In this document: positions 8,974 through 17,504 of the stretch, in pieces
How the letters are laid out: every line of letters starts with the position of its first letter
Position numbering within the stretch: the stretch's first letter is position 1
NCBI GenBank assembly: GCA_016722375.1
Contig: JADKJG010000003.1
Location: forward strand, 124,001 to 188,000
Direction: 5' to 3'
Source of the DNA: Bacteroidota bacterium
Lineage (GTDB): Bacteria; Bacteroidota; Bacteroidia; Chitinophagales; LD1
DNA: 64,000 bases
Made by a program: the position numbers and the translations under genes
Notes under the pieces: model-generated
What the model saw: only the letters and a program-made list of their open reading frames with translations
Told to the model about the DNA's origin: nothing
Databases searched by the model: none

Positions 8974-9096
8974 CCCGTGGGTCGTTCACGGGTCTGCTCA
9001 ATGAACTGTGTCAGGGTTAAAAAATATGCATTCTAAGCGTTGCGTGTAACGGGCTTATCTATCGGGGAGCAGATCTAAAGAATCCCCATTGAGCAG
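8974..9096. other. Foldable non-coding segment, possible structured RNA
   Basis: Just after array A there is a hairpin CCCGTG/CACGGG (8974-8992) and then a 10-bp perfect long-range pairing, CTGCTCAATG (8994-9003) with CATTGAGCAG (9087-9096). Inside it are GGGGA/TCCCC (9064-9068/9083-9087) and GTTA/TAAC. The nested pairs would make a compact multibranch RNA of ~120 nt. I do not recognise it as SRP, tmRNA, RNase P or 6S RNA. No reading frame is apparent. Confidence 0.3.
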
Positions 9097-9181
9097 TAAG
9101 TTTGTTTCCGATTTATCGGCTTCTCGCTAATCGAGTCTCTAGCCCAAGCTATCAAGAGCAACCTTTCCTATTTCGTGCGGT

Positions 9182-9376
9182 ACAGAGAAACCTTCGGATG
9201 TTACTTTGCGTATGACTGATGTAAACGGCAAGCAGGTGTATTTCAACCCTATAAGAGACCATCAAGGACTTTCCGAAAAAGATAGTTCCTTCGCTGCCGC
9301 TTCATTGAAAGGCACTTGCCTGCTAAAAAAACCAACGAAAAACCAAAGAATTACTACGAGAGTAGTGGTACAGTAG
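9182..9376 (+). pseudogene. Unidentified protein-coding remnant
   Basis: An open stretch of 64 codons without an ATG near its start reads like real protein (TEKPSDVTLRMTDVNGKQVY, then FNPIRDHQGLSEKD) and stops at TAG 9374-9376. A second frame (PAKKTNEKPKNYYESSGTV) overlaps its end, as after a frameshift. A strong terminator follows at 9421. It may be the 3' end of a deleted gene; the family is not recognised. Confidence 0.3.
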
Positions 9377-9420
9377 GTGAAGAAATAGGTTATCGCAAAC
9401 CCTTCCAACCTTATTGTGAG

Positions 9421-9447
9421 GGCTTCGGGAAACCGGAGCCTTTTTTT
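9421..9447 (+). terminator. Rho-independent terminator
   Basis: Stem GGCTTCGG / CCGGAGCC (one G-U pair) closed by a GAAA tetraloop and followed by seven T. It is oriented for plus-strand transcripts coming from the 9.0-9.4 kb remnant region and ends against the stop codon of the opposing gene. Confidence 0.8.
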
Positions 9448-9907
9448 ATTTCAGGGATACAGACACCTGGCTCAGTTTTCCTTTCTCGAACCAGCAGGAA
9501 AGAATCTTACCATCTGTTTCAAACTCAGAATAGCCGGATGAACTGTAGTTGACTGTGGGTTTCCCTAGCAACGCTTTTATTTCGCCGGCACTCATGCCAA
9601 ATTTCACCTGACGGGGCAACACCGCTATAAATTTTCCGTAGGCTGGACTATTTTGATAGAGGCGGACAGAGGTTAGCAATCCATCTTTCAAAACCAGTTC
9701 CACGCCTTCTTTCGACAAATAATGAGCGTCGTTTGCTTTCTCTAAATGATAGTTGGCTATCAATTCGCTGACCTCCGGACTTTGAGCCTCCAAGCCCAAT
9801 GCCGGACTGAAAGCGTCTCCATAATGAGCATATTGAGCATGGCCCCCGACGGAGATAAACATCACAACTATATAAAGAAGTACTTGGTAATTATTGATTG
9901 TTTTCAT
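9446..9907 (-). CDS. Exported protein with a BamE/SmpA-like motif
   Basis: The likely start is the ATG at 9907 (MKTINNYQVLLYIVVMFISV), which gives a clean signal peptide ending GGHAQ; an in-frame ATG at 9949 would add 14 residues with no signal-like character. The mature part contains VKFGMSAGEIKALLGKPT and a following Phe/Trp-rich strand, recalling the GMxxxEVxxLLGxP motif of BamE/SmpA-type small envelope proteins. The rest is not recognised. Divergent from terC, so the 9908-9984 gap should hold both promoters. Confidence 0.6.
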   Translation of the reverse strand: MKTINNYQVLLYIVVMFISVGGHAQYAHYGDAFSPALGLEAQSPEVSELIANYHLEKANDAHYLSKEGVELVLKDGLLTSVRLYQNSPAYGKFIAVLPRQVKFGMSAGEIKALLGKPTVNYSSSGYSEFETDGKILSCWFEKGKLSQVSVSLK

Positions 9908-9984
9908 GATTCGGATATTCAAGATGACAGGGGCTATATGATTCGTCAAAATAACGAAAAGTTTATTCTTTTATTTGCGCCTAC

Positions 9985-10706
9985 ATGGATTTTAGCTTAT
10001 CAATTTTTTCTACTGCCGATGCCTGGATTAGTTTGCTCACGCTCACTTTTCTCGAAATCGTTTTGGGCGTAGATAATATCATCTTCATTTCCATCATCGC
10101 CAACAGCCTTCCTGCTTCACAGCAGAAAAGAGCGCGAAGTATTGGATTGATGATTGCACTTATTTTCCGAATTGGCTTGCTCATTTCCCTTTCCTATATC
10201 ATCGGCATGACCGCTCCGGTACTCACTTTGTTCGGGCAAGATTTCAGCGGCAGAGATTTGATTTTAATCGGTGGGGGATTTTTCCTGATTGCGAAATCTA
10301 CTACAGAGATACATCAAAAAGTAGAAGGGAAAGAAGAAGGGAAAGGAGTAAAAGCTAGAGCGGTTTTCTGGCAAGTGATTTTACAGATTATAGTGATTGA
10401 CATCGTCTTTTCATTCGATTCTATTTTAACTGCCGTAGGATTAACCCAACACGTGATGGTGATGATACTGGCGGTGATTATTGCCATGATGGTGATGCTC
10501 AAGTTCAGCGGGCCGGTGAGTAATATTATCAATAAATATCCCACCCTTCAAATCCTCGCTTTGTCTTTTCTGATTATGATTGGACTGACCCTCATCCTAG
10601 AGGATGGGGAGTGCATGTCAATAAGGCCTTTGTGTATGTGGCGGTGCTGTTCTCATTGACGGTAGAGCTGCTCAACCTGAGATTCCGTCAGAAACATTTG
10701 CTGTAA
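9985..10706 (+). pseudogene. TerC-family membrane protein, C-terminal frameshift
   Basis: An integral membrane protein of the TerC/Alx/YkoY family, with LEIVLGVDNIIFISIIA near the N-terminus and IVIDIVFSFDSILTAVG in the middle, each carrying the conserved Asp residues thought to bind Mn2+. The annotated frame ends abnormally (ECMSIRPLCMWRCCSH). Shifting frame at about 10601-10604 gives the family ending WGVHVNKAFVYVAVLFSLTV and then LNLRFRQKHLL, stopping at 10706. One G is missing in GAGGATGGGG. A TATTTG -7 box lies at 9972-9977. Probable manganese exporter; read error is the simplest explanation of the break. Confidence 0.8.
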
Positions 10707-10712
10707 ATCAGT

Positions 10713-12632
10713 TTACAGTTGTTCCGACAACTGCTCCCAGTTTTTCATTTCGCTTTCTAATTGTTTTTTCAAGGCCTCATAGCCCGAAAAGAAGTCCGGG
10801 TTTTTGCTGAGCTCCTGAAACTGCTGTGCGTCCTGTAGCTTTTTATCTAAATCGGCAATCTGGCGTTCTAGTTCCGCTATCTTCTTCTCGCTCTTCTCTA
10901 CTTCCGCCTTGAGCTTCTTCACTTCTTTAACCCCTGCATCTTCTGTTTTACCCTTGGGCTTTTCTTTATTTCCCACTTGTGGGCTAGAGGGCTTTTCGTC
11001 CTTCTTGGTCAGCATACGTATATCCTCCAGCTTCTTCTTTTCCAGAAATTCGTTGATGTCACCGATATGTTCCTTGATTCCGTTTTTAGTGAATTCAAAA
11101 ATCTTATCGGTCAATCCGTGTAGAAAGTCACGGTCGTGTGAAACGATGATGACGGTTCCTTCAAATTGTCGGATAGCGTTTTTCAATATCTCTTTTGACA
11201 TGATGTCGAGGTGATTGGTTGGCTCATCCAACACCAAAAAGTTACGCGGCTCCAATATCATTTTACACAAAGCCAATCTTCCTTTCTCACCTCCACTCAA
11301 CACTTTCACCTTCTTGAACACATCATCGCCTTTGAACAAAAAGCAACCGAGCATATCGCGCAGTTTGGTGCGAATGTCGCCAGTGGCTACATTGTCCACC
11401 ACCTCCAACACCGTATCTTTTCCATCCATAGAATCGGCAGCGTGTTGTGCATAGTATCCTACCGTTACATTATAGCCCAACTTGATTTCACCCTCGTAAC
11501 TGAGATTGTCCACCAATATCCGCGTGAGCGTAGTTTTGCCCATGCCATTCTTCCCGACAAAAGCAATCTTCTCTCCGCGATTGATATCAAAGCTTTGATC
11601 GTTGATAACCATCTTGTCGTCAAAGGACTTGGTCACATGATGCGCTTCCACCACTACTCTGCCCGATGCCTGCGCCTGTGGAAAGTGGAGATTCATCGCC
11701 GAAAGATTTTCTTCTTCCACCTCGATAATATCCATCTTGTCCAGCTTCTTAATCAGCGATTGAGCAAAAGTAGCCTTGCTGGCCTTGGCGCGAAACCGGT
11801 CAATATTTCTTTCCAGTTGCGCTATCTCGCGGTCCTGATTTTTCTTAGCATTGATTTGCTGTTCACGACGCTCTTTTCTTAACTCCACATATTTGGTGTA
11901 TGGAGCGTTGTAATCGTCAATATCTCCATTGACCACTTCGACTGTTCGGTTCGTGATGTTATCGAGGAAGCTCCGGTCGTGCGACACCATGATAATAGCG
12001 CCCGGATAGTCTTTCAGAAATTTTTCTAGCCACAAAACTGATTCAATGTCGAGGTGATTGGTCGGCTCATCGAGCAGAATCAAATCGGGTTTCAGCAAAA
12101 GAATCTTTGCCAGTTCCACCCGCATCTGCCAGCCTCCACTCAAGGTCTTCATCTCCTTTTCAAAATCAACCGGTTCAAAACCAAGTCCTTTCAACACCCG
12201 CTCGGTTTGCTCTTCTACGCTATACCCGTCGTGCATCTCAATCTGGTGTTCTACTTCGCCCAAACGATTGATCAAATCCATATAGGAATCGCTCTCGTAG
12301 TCGGTGCGAGTTTCCATTTCATGCATGATCTTCTCCTTCTCATCCATATACTGAGTGGCGAGTTCAAATGCTTTTTTGGTTTCATTGATGACCGACAAAG
12401 AGGACTGGGAATGAAGTTCCTGCGGCAAATAGCCAATCACCGTTCCTTTGGGATACATAATATCGCCTCCATCGGTGTTTTGAATGCCCTTCAATACTTT
12501 GAGCAAAGTGGATTTGCCGGCCCCGTTGCGACCCGTCAGACCAATCTTATCGTTATCATTAATAAGAAAGGAAATCTTGTCGAACATTACCCGTCCGCCG
12601 AAGTGTAATTCTATGTTGGAAACTGCTATCAT
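10713..12632 (-). CDS. ABC-F family ATPase (Uup/EttA type)
   Basis: A 639-residue soluble protein with two ABC domains and no membrane segment. Domain 1 has Walker A GRNGAGKST (~35-43), signature LSGGWQMRVELAKI and Walker B LILLDEPTNHLDIES. Domain 2 has GKNGMGKTT, LSGGEKGRLALCK and LVLDEPTNHLDI. A charged linker (ELRKERREQQINAKKNQDRE) separates them, and the last ~80 residues form a coiled coil (EVKKLKAEVEKSEKKIAELE), as in Uup. ABC-F proteins act on the ribosomal E site and relieve stalled translation. It converges with terC, with only 6 bp between stops. Confidence 0.92.
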   Translation of the reverse strand: MIAVSNIELHFGGRVMFDKISFLINDNDKIGLTGRNGAGKSTLLKVLKGIQNTDGGDIMYPKGTVIGYLPQELHSQSSLSVINETKKAFELATQYMDEKEKIMHEMETRTDYESDSYMDLINRLGEVEHQIEMHDGYSVEEQTERVLKGLGFEPVDFEKEMKTLSGGWQMRVELAKILLLKPDLILLDEPTNHLDIESVLWLEKFLKDYPGAIIMVSHDRSFLDNITNRTVEVVNGDIDDYNAPYTKYVELRKERREQQINAKKNQDREIAQLERNIDRFRAKASKATFAQSLIKKLDKMDIIEVEEENLSAMNLHFPQAQASGRVVVEAHHVTKSFDDKMVINDQSFDINRGEKIAFVGKNGMGKTTLTRILVDNLSYEGEIKLGYNVTVGYYAQHAADSMDGKDTVLEVVDNVATGDIRTKLRDMLGCFLFKGDDVFKKVKVLSGGEKGRLALCKMILEPRNFLVLDEPTNHLDIMSKEILKNAIRQFEGTVIIVSHDRDFLHGLTDKIFEFTKNGIKEHIGDINEFLEKKKLEDIRMLTKKDEKPSSPQVGNKEKPKGKTEDAGVKEVKKLKAEVEKSEKKIAELERQIADLDKKLQDAQQFQELSKNPDFFSGYEALKKQLESEMKNWEQLSEQL

Positions 12633-12742
12633 TTTTTCTTAGGAGGCGCGAAGGTACTACAACGGAGCGTCATTTTTGAGCGTTTGGGGCAAATAAATCG
12701 TATTTAGAGACCTCCGACTGTTAATTAATGGTGCTTAGGTGT

Positions 12743-12772
12743 TTTGAATTTTACATATTTCGCGTACATTCG
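12743..12772 (+). promoter_or_regulatory. Bacteroidetes-type promoter
   Basis: TTTG (12743-12746), 18-nt spacer, then TACATTCG (12765-12772), close to the TTTG-N19-TAnnTTTG consensus. It lies 21 bp before the start of the small membrane protein gene. Confidence 0.5.
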
Positions 12773-12793
12773 CCGCTGAAATTTCACAAAGAT

Positions 12794-13024
12794 ATGAGCA
12801 AGGTTATTGCAGGCATTTTTACCCTCGTCGGGAGTTTGGTTACTCTCTATTTTACCTTTGTTATCTGGAACTCTTCCTGGGCAATGAGATATAATGATCC
12901 AAAACTGGAAATGAGTTTGTATCAAACCGGCGATTTAGTTCCGCTGGCTGCCGGTGTTTTGATGATGACCATTGGTCTGATATTTTTCTTCGTTGCCCGC
13001 GAACCGAATCCGAATATCAAGTAG
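12794..13024 (+). CDS. Small two-TM membrane protein
   Basis: A 76-residue protein (MSKVIAGIFTLVGSLVTLYF...) with a first membrane segment at ~5-25, a polar loop with NDPKLEMSLYQTGDLV, and a second segment PLAAGVLMMTIGLIFFFVA near the C-terminus. The ATG at 12794 is preferred over the upstream ATG at 12728 because the promoter box lies between them. Function not recognised; no operon partner. Confidence 0.6.
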   Translation: MSKVIAGIFTLVGSLVTLYFTFVIWNSSWAMRYNDPKLEMSLYQTGDLVPLAAGVLMMTIGLIFFFVAREPNPNIK

Positions 13025-13032
13025 TCCAGCCC

Positions 13033-13152
13033 AGCCCCTAAATCCTCAAACTCCCCAAACTCCCAAAGGGGGCTTTAGCGTAGTCACAAAAAATCTTTTA
13101 CCGATAAATTATTGAATTTGTCTTTAAGTCCCCTTCGGAGATTTAGGGGCGG
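13033..13152. repeat. Inverted GCCCCTAAATC repeat between genes
   Basis: Two inward-facing arms (GCCCCTAAATC at ~13033 and its complement GATTTAGGGGC at ~13140) flank ~85 bp. The same family appears at 34736-34834. The GGGGGCT/AGCCCC pairing inside the left part may also stop transcription from the small membrane gene before radA. Confidence 0.6.
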
Positions 13153-13169
13153 TTTTCTATTTTGCACCC

Positions 13170-14543
13170 ATGTCCAAAACCCGATCCATCTACTTCTGTC
13201 AAAACTGCGGCAACCAATCGCCGAAGTGGATTGGCAAATGCCCGGCCTGTGGCGAATGGAATACTTATGTGGAAGAAGTGGTAGATAAGGCCGAAGAGAA
13301 ATTGAAAGAAAAACGTGGCTTTGCGAAGAAACATAATGAAGAAGCTAAACCGATTCCTATCCGCGAGGTGCAGGAACTGGATACACACAAGATAGATACA
13401 CACGATACGGAACTCAACCGGGTGTTGGGAGGTGGGATTGTGTTAGGCTCCTTGATTCTGATAGGCGGCGAACCGGGTATCGGCAAGTCCACCTTGATGT
13501 TGCAGGTGGCTTTGAAGATGAAGGGAAAGAAAATTCTTTACGTAACCGGTGAAGAAAGCGACCGTCAAATCAAACTGCGCGCCGACCGTATCGGCATTAA
13601 GAATGACCAATGTTATATACTGACGGAAGTAAACACGCAGCAGATTTTCAAACAAGCAGTGGACACCGCACCGGATATTATTGTGATTGATTCGATACAA
13701 ACGCTACAGAGTATTTATGTAGAATCGCCTCCGGGTAGCGTATCGCAGGTGCGCGAATGTACTGCTGAGTTGCAACGCTTCTCCAAAGAAACTTCCATCC
13801 CTATCTTTTTGATTGGTCACATCACTAAAGATGGAATGATAGCCGGACCGAAGGTGTTGGAGCATATCGTGGATACGGTGTTGCAGTTTGAAGGCGACCG
13901 AAATTATACATATCGAATCCTTCGCACTACCAAAAATCGTTTCGGCCCTACTTCCGAAATTGGTATTTATGAAATGATTGGCGAAGGACTGCGACCGGTA
14001 CTCAACCCTTCCGAAATTCTGCTCACACAGCGCGATGAGAACCTAAGCGGCATCGCTATCGCAGCGATGATGGAAGGCATGAGGCCCTTCTTGATTGAAA
14101 CACAAGCACTCGTTACTCCTGCCTTTTATGGAACTCCACAGCGTTCTTCCACCGGCTTCGATGGGCGGCGACTGAACATGCTTCTTGCCGTACTCGAAAA
14201 GCGTGCGGGCTTTCGTTTCGGCACCAAAGATGTTTTTCTGAATATAGCAGGTGGCCTCCGCGTAGAAGACCCCGCTATTGATCTGGCCGTGATGGCTGCC
14301 CTTACCTCTTCTTATAACGACATACCTGTTTCTTCTAAAATCGCCTTTGCTGCTGAAGTAGGATTAAGTGGCGAAGTGCGCGCCGTCAGCCGTATTGATC
14401 AGCGCATCTCGGAAGCGGACAAACTTGGCTTCGAGAAAATCTATATCTCCAAGTTCAATCAGAAATTCGATGCTAAGAAATTCAACATCGAAATCGTTTA
14501 CCTCAGCAAGGTGCAGGCGCTGATGGAGGAGTTGTTTGGGTGA
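13170..14543 (+). CDS. radA: DNA repair protein RadA
   Basis: 457 residues, normal for RadA. The N-terminal C4 zinc finger is CQNCGNQSPKWIGKCPACGE. The RecA-like ATPase follows with Walker A GGEPGIGKST (~92), and the RadA-specific KNRFGPTSEIG motif is near 250. The C-terminal third (LNIAGGLRVEDPAIDLAVMA) is the Lon-protease-like domain. RadA drives branch migration at recombination intermediates and helps resolve stalled forks. A single-gene unit; the upstream inverted repeat ends ~18 bp before the start. Confidence 0.96.
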   Translation: MSKTRSIYFCQNCGNQSPKWIGKCPACGEWNTYVEEVVDKAEEKLKEKRGFAKKHNEEAKPIPIREVQELDTHKIDTHDTELNRVLGGGIVLGSLILIGGEPGIGKSTLMLQVALKMKGKKILYVTGEESDRQIKLRADRIGIKNDQCYILTEVNTQQIFKQAVDTAPDIIVIDSIQTLQSIYVESPPGSVSQVRECTAELQRFSKETSIPIFLIGHITKDGMIAGPKVLEHIVDTVLQFEGDRNYTYRILRTTKNRFGPTSEIGIYEMIGEGLRPVLNPSEILLTQRDENLSGIAIAAMMEGMRPFLIETQALVTPAFYGTPQRSSTGFDGRRLNMLLAVLEKRAGFRFGTKDVFLNIAGGLRVEDPAIDLAVMAALTSSYNDIPVSSKIAFAAEVGLSGEVRAVSRIDQRISEADKLGFEKIYISKFNQKFDAKKFNIEIVYLSKVQALMEELFG

Positions 14544-14577
14544 AAAATCTCTACGGAATGTTGTGGATTTAATTTCA

Positions 14578-15849
14578 CTACAATCGTCCAAAAAGTTCAA
14601 ATGCTTTTCTTTCTAATTCTTCCCGGTGATCTGGATGAGCGATAGCTATCAGGGCTTTGGCACGCTGTGAAATGTTTCTACAATATAGATCCGCTACGCC
14701 ATACTCAGTAACGATGTGATGTACATTCGCCCGGGTGGTTACTACACCCGCTCCCGGTTTCAGCATGGGGACTATTTTTGAAACTCCTTTTCCAGTAACA
14801 GAATTGAGGGCGATAATAGGCTTGCCTCCTTCACTCAATGATGCTCCTCGGATAAAATCCATTTGACCACCAACCCCGCTATACAAGCGCGCTCCTATAG
14901 AATCAGAACATATTTGTCCGGTAAGGTCAATCTCAATCGCACTATTGATAGCGGTCATTTTGTCGTTCTTCCGAATAATGCTGGTGTCATTTACATATCC
15001 CACATCCAACATGGCCACCGCCGGATTGTCGTTAATAAAGTCATATAGTTTTCGCGTGCCGACGGCAAAAGATGAAACAATTTTTCCTGCATGTTTTTTC
15101 TTCTTGCTGCCGGTTATTACGCCCTTTTCCACCAAAGGCAAAAGGCCATCGCTGAACATTTCGGTATGGATTCCGAGGTCTTTATGATTGCCCAAAGCCA
15201 GCAGGGTAGCATTGGGAATGGCACCAATTCCCATTTGAAGGGTTGCGCCATCTTCTACGAGCGTAGCTACATTTTTTCCAATGGCCAGTTCATTTTCTGT
15301 GAGTGTCCGTAGAGGTGTTTCATGAATGAGATCTTCAGCATATACCGCCACCGTGATTTTTGACTGATGTATCATGCCATCACCCAGTGCGCGAGGCATG
15401 TTGGGGTTTACGAGGGCAATAATTTTAGTCGCCATATCGCAAGCGGCTTTAGTAGCATCCACCGACACACCCAAGGAACAAAAACCATGAGCATCCGGCG
15501 GACTTACTTGTACCAACACCGTATCCACCGGATATTTTCTTTTGCGGATAACCAAAGGAATTTCACTCAGAAACATTGGAATATACTGAACGTTCTCCTG
15601 TTCTATGTAGGGGCGGATGTTTGCCCCGATGAAAAAAACATTGACTCGAAACGACGATGCATATTCAGGCTGCGCATAAGGAGCAGTGCCCTCTGTATGT
15701 AAATGAGTGATACAAACATTCTTTAATTCCCGGTGCCGGGCAGTCAAGGCATTCACCAAACGCTGTGGAGCGGCAGCGGCAGTATGGATGAAAATGTTCT
15801 CTCCGCTTTTTACGATGCTAAGCGCTTGTTCTTCGGTTATGAATTTCAT
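14578..15849 (-). CDS. Acetyl-CoA hydrolase/4-hydroxybutyrate CoA-transferase family
   Basis: About 423 residues from the ATG at 15849 (MKFITEEQALSIVKSGENIF); an ATG at 15867 adds six residues. The CoA-transferase class I fold is clear: VQVSPPDAHGFCSLGVSVDA, the catalytic Glu in LGIHTEMFSDG, GQMDFIRGASLSEGGK and ITEYGVADL-like VTEYGVADLYCRN near the end. Such enzymes move CoA between acetyl-CoA and 4-hydroxybutyrate, butyrate or succinate. The exact acyl donor cannot be fixed by sequence. The gene is followed in the same direction by no partner; the Kir channel gene lies just upstream (20 bp). Confidence 0.88.
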   Translation of the reverse strand: MKFITEEQALSIVKSGENIFIHTAAAAPQRLVNALTARHRELKNVCITHLHTEGTAPYAQPEYASSFRVNVFFIGANIRPYIEQENVQYIPMFLSEIPLVIRKRKYPVDTVLVQVSPPDAHGFCSLGVSVDATKAACDMATKIIALVNPNMPRALGDGMIHQSKITVAVYAEDLIHETPLRTLTENELAIGKNVATLVEDGATLQMGIGAIPNATLLALGNHKDLGIHTEMFSDGLLPLVEKGVITGSKKKKHAGKIVSSFAVGTRKLYDFINDNPAVAMLDVGYVNDTSIIRKNDKMTAINSAIEIDLTGQICSDSIGARLYSGVGGQMDFIRGASLSEGGKPIIALNSVTGKGVSKIVPMLKPGAGVVTTRANVHHIVTEYGVADLYCRNISQRAKALIAIAHPDHREELERKAFELFGRL

Positions 15850-15869
15850 AGAATTAATTCTGGTCAATA

Positions 15870-16859
15870 CTACGCAGTTTCCGCTTGAGTGTTTGTTGCA
15901 CTCATGGCTGGCACCAAATCATAATCACCAACCACCGTCAAATCCATTACCAGTTTACCAGAATCGTTATATGCAAAGGGCCGACGGAATTTTGCGCCCC
16001 ATACGAATTGTTTGACCGTGTAGGACTGGCGGCTATAAATAGTTTGAGAGAATACATCATCAAAACCTTTGAGTAATACAAACACTTCGACATCCATTTC
16101 TTTGATTTCCTGAAGCGTCTTTCCCCAGAGTGCGCTCTCCTCATCAATAGGGTGATTGACGACCCAACTGGTTGGAAACATCGCAATCTTTTCATACTCC
16201 AACTTCACTTGTTGAAAGCGTCGAATAGATTTGCCGTTGCCTTCGTCTTCCGTCCAACTTAGATTGATACGCGCCTCCATTTCCATGAGCGTAGAGGAAA
16301 GTTCATTGGCCACCATAAATTGCAGGCCTGTAATGTCTTTAAATGGCGCGATGATGATATTCTTGCTGTATCTGATTTTGGCTACAGGCTTTGAAAATCG
16401 CCCCAACAGCGTACCGGTGGCGAGGGCAAAAGTCATCAGCCCGGCAAAGGCCTCGATTGTGGCCACCTCATTGCTCATTTTGGTGAGCGGATTGATAGCC
16501 CCATATCCTACTGTTGTGAATGATTGCGCCGAGAAGAAAAAGCAGTATATAAACTTGGTGAACTCCGTATCAGAAGGGATGCCCTTCAGCGTTTCCACAC
16601 CCAACCAATAGTAAGTGCCGGCAAACAAAATGTTCATCACAAGATAAAAGCCCAGAACCACCATCCAGTAGCGCGTCCAAGATGTAGTAATGAGCCAGTG
16701 GTAGAGATAAAAATTGCCGAACAGCCTGCCGGTTTTGCGCTCCATATTATAATTGCCGTCTGGGTTGATGGTGCGCTGCCTTGTCCCGTCACCAAAACGA
16801 TCGAGACCGATGTCTTCGCCCTTCCGCATTCTGTCTATTGCTTTTCTGATAACGCTCAT
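15870..16859 (-). CDS. Inward-rectifier K+ channel (KirBac)
   Basis: 329 residues with the KirBac layout: two TM helices around a pore loop, with selectivity filter TTVGYG and the slide-helix region before HWLITTSWTRYW. The cytoplasmic beta-rich Kir domain follows (FALATGTLLGRFSKP, MEMEARINLSWTED, TSWVVNHPIDEESALWG, FDDVFSQTIYSRQSY). It should form a K+-selective tetramer gated by its C-terminal domains. The next gene downstream is the CoA-transferase, 20 bp away, so they may share a transcript. Confidence 0.93.
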   Translation of the reverse strand: MSVIRKAIDRMRKGEDIGLDRFGDGTRQRTINPDGNYNMERKTGRLFGNFYLYHWLITTSWTRYWMVVLGFYLVMNILFAGTYYWLGVETLKGIPSDTEFTKFIYCFFFSAQSFTTVGYGAINPLTKMSNEVATIEAFAGLMTFALATGTLLGRFSKPVAKIRYSKNIIIAPFKDITGLQFMVANELSSTLMEMEARINLSWTEDEGNGKSIRRFQQVKLEYEKIAMFPTSWVVNHPIDEESALWGKTLQEIKEMDVEVFVLLKGFDDVFSQTIYSRQSYTVKQFVWGAKFRRPFAYNDSGKLVMDLTVVGDYDLVPAMSATNTQAETA

Positions 16860-16931
16860 GATGTTCCTGTTGAAAATGAAATTTACGCGAAAATACTGAA
16901 TAGGCTTTCTTTGCCATTCATTTTCAAATCC

Positions 16932-17132
16932 ATGCGCAACACCACCAAACTTAAAACTCTACTCATTAAATACACTGTCTCCTTGGATATGGATGACGAC
17001 GGGGGGTGGGTGTTGTTGCTAACGGATAAGGGAAATAATGAAATGAAGCAATTTGAGGGCGAGTCGTATAGCCGGGTTTTGTCTTTGGCCTATAGCTTTC
17101 TACTCCGAGATTTGAAGAAGGACCAACTTTAG
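16932..17132 (+). CDS. Small hypothetical protein
   Basis: 66 residues from ATG 16932 (MRNTTKLKTLLIKYTVSLDM). It is acidic in the middle (DMDDDGG) and has no signal or membrane segment; the end is SLAYSFLLRDLKKDQL. A longer frame reaching back to 16524 is the reverse shadow of the Kir gene, so the shorter start is used. A strand-helix pattern is plausible; function unknown. Confidence 0.45.
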   Translation: MRNTTKLKTLLIKYTVSLDMDDDGGWVLLLTDKGNNEMKQFEGESYSRVLSLAYSFLLRDLKKDQL

Positions 17133-17294
17133 TCCCTTCATGGTTGTACTTTGCGCTACTTAAAAAAATAGCTTCTTGATATAGGGAGAGGAGTACAGAA
17201 GAGTTATGAAAGGGTGTATAGCGCGCGTCGAAACGTCCTTTTCAAAAAAATATCTATTTTCCGTTTTCAATCTCGTTTAAATTAGCGGTTATTG

Positions 17295-17495
17295 ATGAAA
17301 ACTCTTCTGTCTTTTTTGTTCTTGGGCGTTGTTATCTCGATGTCATCCTGTGAGAAATGCGCCTATTGCCGATGTTATGGCGTAGATACTACCTACTGTA
17401 AAAAGGAAATGGGTCCGGAAGAATTTAATGCAGTAAAACAAAGTTGTATAGACAACCCTTACTGCGAATGGTTTTCATTTACTAAGACAAGGTAG
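17295..17495 (+). CDS. Small Cys-rich lipoprotein
   Basis: 66 residues. The N-terminus MKTLLSFLFLGVVISMSSC is a lipoprotein signal peptide with the lipobox SMSSC. The mature part is Cys-rich (CEKCAYCRCYGVDTTYCKKE, then SCIDNPYCEW), with about seven further Cys residues that could form disulfides or bind metal. A TTG three bases earlier is unlikely to be the start. A TACTTTGC box at ~17147 may be its promoter. Convergent with batE across the palindrome CGGATTTAAATCCG (17500-17513). Confidence 0.6.
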   Translation: MKTLLSFLFLGVVISMSSCEKCAYCRCYGVDTTYCKKEMGPEEFNAVKQSCIDNPYCEWFSFTKTR

Positions 17496-17504
17496 TCCAC
17501 GGAT

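Noticed and set aside
9316..9552. Plus-strand frame starting at 9316
   Set aside because: It crosses a strong terminator and the 3' end of the opposing exported-protein gene; only its first part overlaps a coding-like remnant.
11211..11882. Plus-strand open frames inside the ABC-F gene
   Set aside because: Reverse-strand shadows of a well-conserved ABC-F protein with both Walker motifs.
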